Source of the DNA: Patagioenas fasciata
Lineage: Eukaryota > Chordata > Aves > Columbiformes > Columbidae
Direction: 5' to 3'
Assembly (NCBI RefSeq): GCF_037038585.1
Contig: NC_092520.1
Span: forward strand, 63,549,501 to 63,613,500
DNA: 64,000 nucleotides
Shown: in pieces, positions 36,465-46,620 of the stretch
How positions within the stretch are numbered: position 1 is the stretch's first letter
How the letters are laid out: the number at the start of each line of letters is the position of its first letter
The notes under the pieces: model-generated
What the model saw: only the letters and a program-made list of their open reading frames with translations
Told to the model about the DNA's origin: nothing
The model's database searches: none
Position numbers and translations under genes: made by a program

Positions 36465-37364
36465 AGTGCTCCTGATAGCTACAGCCAAGGAGGTTATGAG
36501 ATAAATTGTGCATTTCATGCTCTAGAAAAAGAATTAAATTTAAATGTTTAACCAGCCTCATTCGAGTTCTGTAATTCATTTTGATTATAGATATGTATGA
36601 TAGTGAATACTGATCCATATACATTTGTCTACTATAAAATGTTTGTCAGACAGTAGGAATAGTGATTTGGATCCAGAATTCTACTACACATAGAAGGTAC
36701 AGCATATAGCTGCCTGTCTGTCTACAAGCCCGATAGGCAGGGATCCATCATTGTGCTATCCAAGACATCCTGTAGGTATGCAATCATTACATGCATATCT
36801 GTACTAACTAACTGGATCCCAGCAGCAAAGAAACTGCCTTTTTCTTAGCTGTTATGGGTAACTCTGATAATCCATTTCATTAAAGGCTCATCGAATATTT
36901 ATGTCTGCTGTGGAACATCCATTCATTTCTCATATATGATGCTTCCACTAGGAAACATGTAACAGGTATTACAATGCTTTCCTAGAAAACGTATAATGAG
37001 TATTTGGCAGACAGACGACTGCATCATGCAGGACAGAAATTACAAAATTTATCACATCTATAAGGTCATATTTCTCATTTCCATTTTGCAGTGATGTTGT
37101 CTGTAGTGTACTTTGTTCTGCTGAGTTCTAAAAGGTTCACTGAAGGACACTAATTTATTTTTAAAGTGAAATATTTTTAGAGAACAATTTTTGATTGTTA
37201 TGAAGACTAAACCAATATTGCTTTGTCATTGACACATGTCAATGTTGTGTGTTTGACTCCTCTTGCTGTTTCTTTCCCCTTTTGCTGAAGTCTTGACTGA
37301 AAGAATGATGACCCACCCATGAGATCCCCTCTGCACCTCCATGAGTAGTCATTGCCCTTGGGAG
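36465..37364. other. Unassigned AT-rich noncoding stretch
   Basis: No gene or repeat family recognised. Confidence 0.45.
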
Positions 37365-37635
37365 TCGTGGTGGGTTGACCTTGGCTGGCTGTCAGGTGTC
37401 CACCAGGCTGCTCTAAATAAGATTTAAAAGAAAACAAACAAACAAACAACACCAGACCAAAAAAAAACCTGTGGGTCAAGATAAAGGCAATTTGATAAAG
37501 AAAAGCCCTCCTGGACCTGGCTGGAACTGGTTCCATCTCACACGGGGGCAGCTCCGGGTGTCTTCTCATAGAAGCCACTCCTGCAGCTTCCCCACCGCCA
37601 CTACCAAGATCTTGCCACATAAACATAATACAGGA
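37365..37635 (+). mobile_element. Avian endogenous-retrovirus LTR fragment (decayed, internally deleted)
   Basis: The left part, GTGGTGGGTTGACCTTGGCT followed by a GTCAGGTGTCCACCAGGCTG segment, and then CTGTGGGTCAAGATAAAGGC match an LTR type I remember from many non-chicken birds. The right part (TCCTGGACCTGGCTGGAACT, GATCTTGCCACATAAACATA, ATACA) matches its distal portion. The copy is much shorter than the remembered element, so an internal deletion is likely. A (AAAC)n stretch lies at 37432-37449. No retroviral coding sequence is seen, so this is probably a solo LTR. The 194-codon minus-strand frame over 37207-37791 is a shadow of this region. Confidence 0.6.
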
Positions 37636-40049
37636 GTCTGAAGATATGAGTACCAGTATCAGCCACGGTAAAGATGTCATGCTTGCTTCTGAGAGCAAGG
37701 GCAGTGTATTCAGATTTACAAAAAAGGATATTAAAGTAAGACTGCAAAACCAAAAGGTATCTGTGACTAATGCATGTGTAAAACAACCCACTGCATTCTA
37801 CTGCAATAAACCAAGTTTCTGCTATCGTGTGTCACTCAGCTGGGCCATGCTGGACCTGACAGCCAGGTAGTTCAAAGGGCCTTCCGGGTTGGTTGGGATG
37901 TGGAAACACACAGGGGGCAGCTCTATCAGCCCGTAAATCCTGCAAAACTTTCAGGAGTATCTTTGAGGTTTGTTATCTCTATGGAATGACACGGGTGCCT
38001 CCAGGCAGACTGTCTGCCTTTCCAGCTCCTCAGGCTGCAGCACTGCAAGCATCCTCAAGATAGGGAAACAGATATTAAAATTCCCTTGGCTGTTGTGGCA
38101 ATTTCAGTTGTCAAAGTCTGATCTGACACCCCTCAAATCTTTTTAGTTAGTGCACTTGAACACTACTCATCCAGACTAGGAAAGTGAAAGCGTGATCTGC
38201 ATACTTTTAGTAATTTATTGAACACTTTCACTATATTTTCCAGTTCTTCCCTTTTTCTCAGTAGGCCTGGCTGTGTGAGAGAAGAATAGATAATTATTTA
38301 CTCCACAGAGTTTTCTCTAACACTCACAAAATGAAGCATATGTTTTTCCTAGGGCCACAGACCTAACTCCAGTTTCACTCTTATTTTATAGAACGGCATA
38401 AACCAACATAAGATCAGAATTCTAGGTCAAAATAAGGCTGCAGTCAGCTGAGGCATCTCCCAATTAAGCCCATTTCAGGTGCAAGAGATCTGATTTTTCT
38501 GTTGGTGATAAGGGTATTATTCTTGCAATCTCAAAAAGAAATCAATTCAAACATCTATTTAATTTTTCAGAATTTATTTCAATGTCATTATTCACCCAAT
38601 ATGAATTATTTATTGTAAAGATTATCCAAAACTAAGGTTGTTAGTTTAAATGAATGCTCATAATCACCACCACGCTAAAAGCATCTAGTAGGTGCTTTCA
38701 ATGGTACTAGGGTGTGTTTCATGGCTCCAAACACATGGGATGCGGGTACATCGTTTTAACCATCTCACTACAACTGCAGTGCAATCCTTGTCCACCTTCT
38801 AAAGGGCATGGTTATCTTACGGGAAGTTTTCAGACGTCATGAAGGGATTTCAAGTACATCATCCTCTGTTGTTCTTCATTGATACTGCAGCCTTAAGTCT
38901 GGTTTTCTCCCCACTCAGCTCAAGGGTGTCGCTGCCTCTTTGTCGAGCAGAGCTGCTGCCGAAATTTTGAAACAAACGTGAGCCTTTACAGGTCATCTGA
39001 AACATTAGAATGAAAAGGTATATGAAACACATAGGTCCCCTTTCAAACAATATTTTGGTGACTATTCTAATCTCCCTGGGCTACCCTGAGTAGCCCAGAT
39101 CAGGCCAAGCTTGACTGGAAAAACATTCCCCTACTCTGTAAAAACAGTGCAAGTCCCAGCAGTAGTATTTTTGCAAGAGGTAATGCTTTGGAGCAATGCT
39201 GGCGTATTTCTGTTACTAAGGCAGGTTTAGGAGAACTAGTGCTTTGATACCTGGGGCACCCTGCAAAAAATTAAAAGACTTCTTAAAAAATTATTCTTCT
39301 TTCAAAATGAAAGAGAATTATAACCCTTTTGTCCTAATGATAGGGCAAGGGTTTTAAATTCCTGAGTGTTGCCTCCCTCTAGCCCCAAAATTTTTGTAGC
39401 TGTGGCACTGAATGCAGTCCCATTATTTTTAATGATATATCAGGAATGGGTAGAAGAATAGCATACCATATATCAAAAGCTACTCCCTTGGAAATCACAG
39501 AGCTCTTCAAGAAGCCACCAACGGGTTAAACGGTGACCTGACCAATTTGCTATGGTTCATTTGGTCTATGCTAATTGTTTTAAATGCTCACTTTGTGACA
39601 TGTTCTTTACTGTGCTGATGGGAAGTGAGGCATATTTCTTTAGAGCAGGGATTCAAGAATACATTTATATTGGAAAGACTTTTTCAGAAAAGTACAGGCA
39701 CACCTAAATAGTACCGTGTAAATAGTAATTAAGCTTCATCATTTATCCAGTTTAAGGAAATACACGAAATAAATACTTTTCAAATCCTTTTGCTCTGCTT
39801 GATTTTTCAATATCACACCTTTTTTCTCTGTTCTTCTGAAATGCTTGAAGTCGGGGTGTTTCTTTCACATTACCAGGTTTTTGTGTCTGCCTGTCTGGTG
39901 GGTGGCTTTTTTTATATCCCTTCGGACCCTGACCTGGTAGTCATTATTTAGTCTATTATCTTCATCTTCCTTTCCCTTTCTTTTTCCTCCTTTTTTTTAT
40001 TAGACCAGTCAGCCTTGATATTAGTCTTCCCAAAGCTACTATCCATTAC
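37636..40049. other. Unassigned noncoding stretch
   Basis: No gene or young repeat is recognised. An 8-bp perfect hairpin (CTGGGCTA / TAGCCCAG, 39076-39098) is present. Confidence 0.45.
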
Positions 40050-40300
40050 AGTGTCAGCAAAGCAAGCTGCCTTACTGTAGGCCAAGTGTCAACAGAAGGT
40101 GAGGCAGAAAATCAGCCACAATCTAAAGCTAATTACCCTGCCTAGAAGTTAATTAAATACTTGTTAGGAGCAGCAGGGTAGATCCTAATTAAACTTGTCT
40201 AATAACAGTATGCTGACATACTCTGACACTGGGAATTCCTACAGGGTTTAAATAATTGTACAAAGGGCAATAATACCTGTCACATCACGGTGTGCAGGCA
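40050..40300. promoter_or_regulatory. Candidate conserved noncoding element with inverted TAATTACCCTGC motif
   Basis: This is a repeat-free, high-complexity block containing TAATTACCCTGC at 40130-40141. A near inverted copy follows, GCAGGGTA at 40173-40180 then TAATTA at 40186-40191 after a 5-bp spacer. More homeodomain cores (GTTAATTAAATAC, CTAATAACAG) surround them. The layout resembles vertebrate developmental enhancers. Conservation is not testable here. Confidence 0.35.
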
Positions 40301-42379
40301 AATCCTGAAGATGCACATTTCTCAGTATTTTCTGTACTAATTTGCCACATATTGTGCACTTCACATGTGTTTAATTTACACATGTTTTAATTTTGGTGCC
40401 CTGGATCTTTCTGAATGACTTTGCTGTTGCTGATCTAAGTGTAAACGACTGCAAAGGGAGATGGTCACTAGTATTTCATTGTATCATTTATTACACTAAA
40501 CCTGATAAAATCCTGCACCTCCAGTGCTGCTTAAGTAAAGCTGTGGCTTTTCCTTTCAGGTTTCAAGACAGCAGTGATTTTTTTCTGCAAGCAGAGAGCC
40601 TGGCACACCTTGGCAGCCTTCACACATTCCCAATGAGCAAATCCTGCACCCACCCCCAGGATGGGAATTTTACCCATGGCATTTTCAATTCACAGGAGTG
40701 CCACTGGCAGAGATTTTTACCCCCACTGCTAAGCATGTTTTAAATCAACATCTCTTTAAACTAGCCAGCTCTTCATTTACATTCAAAACAAAAGGGAAAG
40801 GAAACCACTAATAGGTGTCACTGCCAGCTGAATTGAAGGGGAGAGGAGAGGTTGAATGCAGGAGAAGGGCCCGATAACAGACTACAACCTCTCTCTTCTA
40901 CTTATTTTCAGCCTTTTGGCGGTCTGGAAATATTTTTGTTTCCCAACAGGAAAACACTATTTGCCATCATTTCAAATAAAGGAAGGTTCCCCACAAACCA
41001 CAGCAGGGCTTTTGTCTAGTTGTTTTTAAGGGATCCTCTACGCCAGCGGTTTTAATGCTGGTTTAAAAACCTGCCATTTGACCAGGTTCTGTTTTTCAAC
41101 TGATGAGTTGTCACACTGCCTTGCGTGAGGGTTAATCCCCCATTGTGTCGCTTATGCCACGGCAAAGAAGGACGGCAACAACAAATATGCAATTGCTGAT
41201 AAAGCTTGTCTCTTCTCGAAAAGCCCCGAGAGACTGTCTCGCATGCTGATGGGTGTTTACTGCAGCAAAATGCTGCATGTCAGTTTTAGGAAGACAATGT
41301 TTTGAAACTTTTTGCCTTTTCTCCTGGTAAATCAGCTCAATTTCTCACTGCTCCTTTACTACTCTTGACTCAATCATCCTTTTTACTAAAGGGGCTGGAG
41401 CTTTTGGGTGGTAACCGGCCATGGATGCTTGAAAGGAGATTTGATGTTCTCATCATCAGACCATACTTGAAACGCCATGTCAGTGAAACTAATGAAATGG
41501 AGTGCCGTGATGTGAAACTAAGCAGACATGAGACAACTTTTGAGGAGGAGAAATAAGAAACCTGCAAAGATTTAAGCCAATCGTAGTACTCTCATTTTGT
41601 ACCCTTTCCCTGAACAGCAAGGATTAATGGAAAGATGTAAGCGCTCTGATCTTTCCTGGCAAGACTGTTATAGAAATAATCAATTAACCTTGGGAGATCA
41701 AATTGACAGAGCTTAAGCATGAAGTTATTTAAAATGCCAGACTATCTAGGCAGATGAATACATTTGTTGCAATACTAAAAGGAAAATGAAAGTATTTTTC
41801 CAAACTTCGCTTTTCTGAACTGATTTAACATTATTTCCCCAGGAGTCAACTCTGCCTTTTTCAGTGTGCACTTTAACACATTAAAACAAAATGAGATTTG
41901 ATGTACTCCACAAAGAGACTAGTGATTTTTCTCTCTTCCTTCATGGAGTGGGAGAGTTATTATAGAAAATAGCTTATAGTAACCTCATGCTTTTAGCTCT
42001 TTACTTTTGTTTATTTGACAATTTGATTATTTGGGTTCTTGTCTTCTGTGGTGATTCTGGTTGGTTTGCATTCTGGCTAAGTCATCTGCTGCTTCATCTA
42101 TGGGATAAGAATTCCTTTTGTCCTCACAAATACAAAGAATGTGAATTATTGTATAATATCAGTTATTTTTATCAAATACAAGAATCCAGTTACACGTTCT
42201 TTAAACAATCAATTTAACTTCATTTGGTTTGAAAAGAGAGCAATTTTATTTTATTAATGTGCTTTGAGCTGTGTTATTCAGAATAATAACCTCTCTAGTA
42301 TTTTATCACGCTGTAATGAGATGAGGACAACATCAAGTTGCAGCAGCATCAGGCCGTAACTCTAGGCCCACGGCTGCAA
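40301..42379. other. Unassigned noncoding stretch
   Basis: No recognised exon or repeat. Frames at 40393-40743 and 41302-41556 (plus) stay open for 84-116 codons but show no family resemblance. 41580-41780 has balanced composition that could mark further conserved noncoding DNA. Confidence 0.45.
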
Positions 42380-42510
42380 GCTTCAGCTGTGATCCAGCAT
42401 GTAAGACTATGCTTAAAGTAAGCACCAAAGCAATGGTAATGCTTCTGTGCTTGAAGGTAAGCATGCATACACACACAAGCTTAAGTCCTTCCTTTAAAGA
42501 GAATTTGTGG
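42380..42510. repeat. Old interspersed repeat copy (unnamed family)
   Basis: GATCCAGCATGTAAGACTAT, GCTTAAAGTAAGCACC and AAGCATGCATACAC resemble the remembered old amniote motif GATCCAGCA...TGCTTAAAGTTAAGCAC...TAAGTGCTTTGC. It shares that motif with the copy at 61.17-61.22 kb. Confidence 0.45.
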
Positions 42511-44565
42511 GCAACCCTATTGATTCAATTGGTACAGGTTATTGTTACGAGAATGGCACAAATTTTACCACATGAATTTTAAATCAGCTGTTTTGTTGAA
42601 GTAGAAAATGTGTTGCATTTGATCCCTTCACATTGATACTTTCATCCATTTCATCTTTTTGTTACTTTTTCTTTTTTTCCTTCATTTACAATGTTGCAGC
42701 AGTCTATATTAAATGCAGCAATTTTATTCCAGAACGCACTAGAGCTTAACTTGAGTTTTATTAGCTGAATTTACACATTTAACTCCAAGCTAAACGGAAA
42801 GTACAAATGCATTTAAGCCAGTAAGGAAACATTTGCACACAAAGACATATGGGCTGAATTGTAAAGATATAGCGTACAAACCAGCTCAGATTGATCAAGT
42901 TCATCCAGCTGCACTTTGCTAGCAGCCACACCTTTCAGAAATTGCCATCCCCAACCATTTGTTCCCACACCAGCACTGGAGGTTACATAGAGGAATAAAG
43001 TACTATATCTATGCGTCCCCCAGTCTAAGGCAAACTGAGGTTATTTTAGCGAGTGCAAGTTGTGACTTGAGCTAACTCAGTTGTCTTTGCCTGAAGCAGG
43101 GCAGGGAACATCCACTGAGCTCTTCTCCTGACCCGCACTTCAGCTGGCGGTGACAAGCTGTTGGGAGTGCTGATGTGACCGACCCCTTCAGCTGGCTCCA
43201 GAAAGGGCGTCCGTCCCTGCTCTCCTGCTTCCGCTCCTTGACTATGTACCCTCTCTTCACTCAGTTCTCCTCCAGACCATGAAGCAGTCTAAGAGGGAAG
43301 CAAGGAGAGGAAACAGAGGAAGCTCTTGGTGGGACTGGCACTCAAGACAGAAGATGTAAGGGAATGGGCAACAGTTAGGACCAAAACCAATGTGTGAAGA
43401 AGGGGTTAGTTATAACACAGATGTCTGAGGAAATTATTCTTTGCACTTGGAAGAAGTGAGAGGAGAAGCCATCTGGAAGGTCTTGAGCTTTTTACATATA
43501 GGTAGAAACACTAGAAACTGTCAGCAAAGGGACAGATTTATGGACAATGAATCAATGAAAAGGATGAGTACATGCTGCAGAAGCCACATTCTGGGTGATT
43601 TGTCCACTGGTTCTTACTCAGCAAAATCACTATTCTGTAGTCCACCTTTATAGGAGTTCTTGGCCTTCACTGTTCATAGTAAATAACCACCAAAGGCAGT
43701 TGCCAAGGGGTGTGCCCGAAAGAATAGCAATGACTCAGGGAAGTCTTCACATTTTAAAAGCAAGAATGTAGATCTCTATCACATCCCATGGTCTTACAGC
43801 AGGAATTCCAAGTAGTGTATGTTGCAGAGGTTGAAGCCCCACAGCTTGAAGGTAATGACTCTCTTCCAGACACATAAGGGGAAAAGTAATGTATGTCCTG
43901 GAAACATACTCTTGCTTTGACAGGGGCAGTTGCTGCTCCCTTTCTTTTCTGTGCAAAGATGAGACAAGGCAAAGACAAGACAAGCCATGGTCACATAGCA
44001 AACTGTGTGCTTTCTCTGCAAGACTCCATTATAAATGCACCGCAACAGACCTTAAACTGTACACACAGATTCAGCGTAACAGGTGATTGTCCTGCCGAAA
44101 CCATCGGCATCACACTGCTGCTTCGGTATGTACACTGGCTAATTGTAGTCAAAACCTGAAATGCATTAGGATCAAATCGGCTTCTGTATCAAGCCAGAAC
44201 GCCTCTTCTGCCTTTGTTTCTTTGACTGTTACCATCTATTACAGCCTTAGGGAAGTGCAACCTGCCATCACATTTGTCCAGTGAAAGACTGATGGGCTTT
44301 GCCCCTGCAGATTCCTTTGGGATTATATTTAACAATTTAATACTTCCGATGCTGCTAAGTGATTGTTTATCCCAAAGTAAATATAAAGGTGATGGAAAAT
44401 CATATGATTGGTCTGCTTTCCCAAGGAAACAACTGCTAGTATTTTTATCTTCGATTTTCTGTTACTGTAGCTCTAGAGCAGAGGGTCTGAAAGTCCTTAT
44501 TCCAGAAAAGATAATTAACATAAAAAGCAAAGGACATCACAGAAAAAATAACAACAGTATTCATT
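42511..44565. other. Unassigned noncoding stretch
   Basis: Multiple short, mutually conflicting frames near 43.7-44.5 kb have no recognised similarity. No young repeats seen. Confidence 0.45.
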
Positions 44566-44581
44566 AAAAAAAAAAAAAAAA
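44566..44581. repeat. A16 homopolymer
   Basis: A pure A run just downstream of the candidate exon when read on the minus strand, where it appears as T16. Confidence 0.9.
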
Positions 44582-44630
44582 GCATCATTCCATCTTCTGT
44601 GAAACACATAGATGTCAGTATGCTACTCAC

Positions 44631-44807
44631 TGCCCCCAGGCATTGAAGAACAATATGTACAACAAGGCAAATCTGTATAGCAATCACTGCAAGTCCAAAT
44701 ATTAGGTATCTGCTCCTGAAGACCTGCCTGCCTATGCCTAGTGACATCTCCCGCAAGACGAAATCTTCAACTCGCGTGTAGCTGCATGTAAAAGCAGTAG
44801 AATGACA
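44631..44807 (-). CDS. Candidate internal exon encoding a membrane helix (unrecognised)
   Basis: On the minus strand, ACACTTCAG precedes a 177-nt (59-codon) open stretch that ends GGGGCA and is followed by a consensus donor GTGAGTAG. Both splice junctions would be phase 0. The peptide has a hydrophilic start (CHSTAFTCSYTRVEDFVLRE) and then basic RQVFRSR. It then has an uninterrupted hydrophobic segment of about 23 residues beginning YLIFGLAVIAIQIC, long enough to span a membrane. An acceptor 15 nt upstream (CTTAG) would also keep the frame. Weak points are a poor pyrimidine tract, no recognised family and no partner exon. Chance is a serious alternative. Confidence 0.2.
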
Positions 44808-46398
44808 CTGAAGTGTTTCAGGCTAAGGAGCTGCTACCTGTGGCAGATTTGGCTTGTTTTTTTCAGATCTGTGGGGGGTCAAACAGAGTTAGAACAGGAA
44901 TTTAGGAAAGAAAATTTCATACTGCTAGGCTCTTAAAGAACCTAAGTTTTCAGGTCAAGAAATGCAATACTTGTAGCACTTACCCATCCAGATATAATAT
45001 CTGAGTGAGAAGTATCTTGTAAGTGCAAAATCTTGTTATCATCCTCAGTTTAATTTACAGTTATTAATTTGCTTTACTTTGGGATTGTAGGAAGTAAGCA
45101 ATAACCTTTCTTGTGGAAGACAGAACTTTGAAAACTTGCTCATGTTAATTCACCAGCTGGTAACATTCAGACATGTTGGAAACAAAGCAAATGTTCTTTC
45201 AAACATGAATTTAGCAAATAGAACATATAAGGTAGCAATAATGTTTTATCTGTCAGACTTTTACTGCAGAAAATGGGGTTTGGATAATGAGGAGAGAATA
45301 TAGAAAATCAAAAGATAAAGGAAAAGAATACAAAATGGAGAAAAACAGGAGCAGGGGCAGAAAAGAGATGGTTAAAGGAGAAAAATGTTTTGCAAGGATA
45401 TAAAATAAAAGTAAGGTAACAGCTAGCTATTGAATAAAAAGGCAAGAATGGAGGTTCTGCAATAAAGAAGTGATGAACTGAGGTGCCAGGAGGAAGGATT
45501 ATAACAGAGAAGGTTTAGTATAATGTAATTGGGAAAGAGGACTAAAAAAACTGTAAAGCATAAAACAGTGGACAGAAAGGAATTGGCGGAGAGAGAAAAC
45601 ACGAAAACTGAAAACAGAAAAAAATGGATGGTATATTTCCATTTACTAAGCAGTATACTGAAGGATAGAGGACCAGACAATAAACTGAATACAGTCTGTT
45701 TTTCCTATTCTTCTGCTTTATTGGATGATAAGAAATGCTAAACATGGACTTGAAATTAGGTAAGAAACAAACGTCTAGAAGTCAGTATACTTAATAGTCT
45801 GAAAACGCTATCTAGCCGTTAAGTATATTTTAGCCTAGATTCCTAAGAAGAGTAGCCTTATGCATTTTTGCTCTTCAGCTATCCCGCTCTCTCTCACCCC
45901 TACTAGCTTTTCACAACTTCAACCAAGAGTGTCTCCGAGATACTGAATGTTTACTTGTTTCAATGAAAGCAGCCGCAATGAAAAGGCAAGAAATCGAAAG
46001 CAATCCCTACCCACCAATGGCAGAAGATTGCAGTACACACACAGATGTTCTCTCTTCTGCAACCAGTAAATAAACACTGTGCAGTTAATAAGCACAGATG
46101 CGGCACAGAATCACCCACAAGACATGCTGCTTCTTGTTCAGCTGGTAGCTGGAGACAGAAAGGGGAAACTGGTGATCTGGCTCATCAGGGATTTTAAAAA
46201 ATCTGGGAAGTTGTGGGGCATTGTAAGAAATGCTGTGGGGTGGTCAAAATATAGTAAAAGTGAGTTAGTGGAGAAGAACTCCAGCATGGGGGTGTGGGGA
46301 AGGAGATCCCTTGAGGACCTGGGGAGGGGCTCAGGCTGTTGTGGAGGGGAAGCCACCAGGCATAGGGAAGAGAAGCAGAGTCCATATGGCATGGTGCT
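44808..46398. other. Unassigned stretch with a long purine-rich segment
   Basis: From about 45285 to 45625 the plus strand is strongly A/G-rich, with sparse pyrimidines, which generates open frames on both strands (45423-45745). No gene or repeat family is recognised there or between 45.7 and 46.4 kb. Confidence 0.45.
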
Positions 46399-46620
46399 GT
46401 AGGAAACTTCTTCACAGTGAGGGTGCCAGAGCACTGGAACAGGCTGCCCAGGGAGGTTGTGGAGTCTCCTTCTCTGGAGACATTCAAAACCTGCCTGGAC
46501 ACATTCCTGAGTAACCTCATCTGGGTGTTCCTGCTCCGGCAGGGGGATTGGACTAGGTGATCTTTCGAGGTCCCTTCCAGTCCCTAACATTCTGCGATTC
46601 TGTGATTCTGTGATTCTGTG
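46399..46620 (+). mobile_element. CR1 LINE 3' end with four tail units, plus orientation
   Basis: The block opens at AACTTCTTCACAGTGAGGGT and reads through the CR1 C-terminal ORF2 ([16 protein letters not shown] in frame). It then passes GGATTGGACTAGGTGATCTT and GAGGTCCCTTCCAGTCCCTA and ends with four 8-bp tail units at 46589-46620 (ATTCTGCG then three ATTCTGTG). Short tail repeats are the CR1 end signature. It is severely 5'-truncated and looks among the youngest in the window. The long minus-strand frame at 46138-46710 is its antisense. Confidence 0.95.

Noticed and set aside
37207..37791. Longest open frame (194 codons, minus strand)
   Set aside because: It runs antisense through the LTR fragment and an AAAC/A-rich run (read as poly-Phe), has no recognised similarity and conflicts with other frames.
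39076..39098. 8-bp hairpin CTGGGCTA / TAGCCCAG
   Set aside because: Stems of this length are expected several times by chance in 64 kb.
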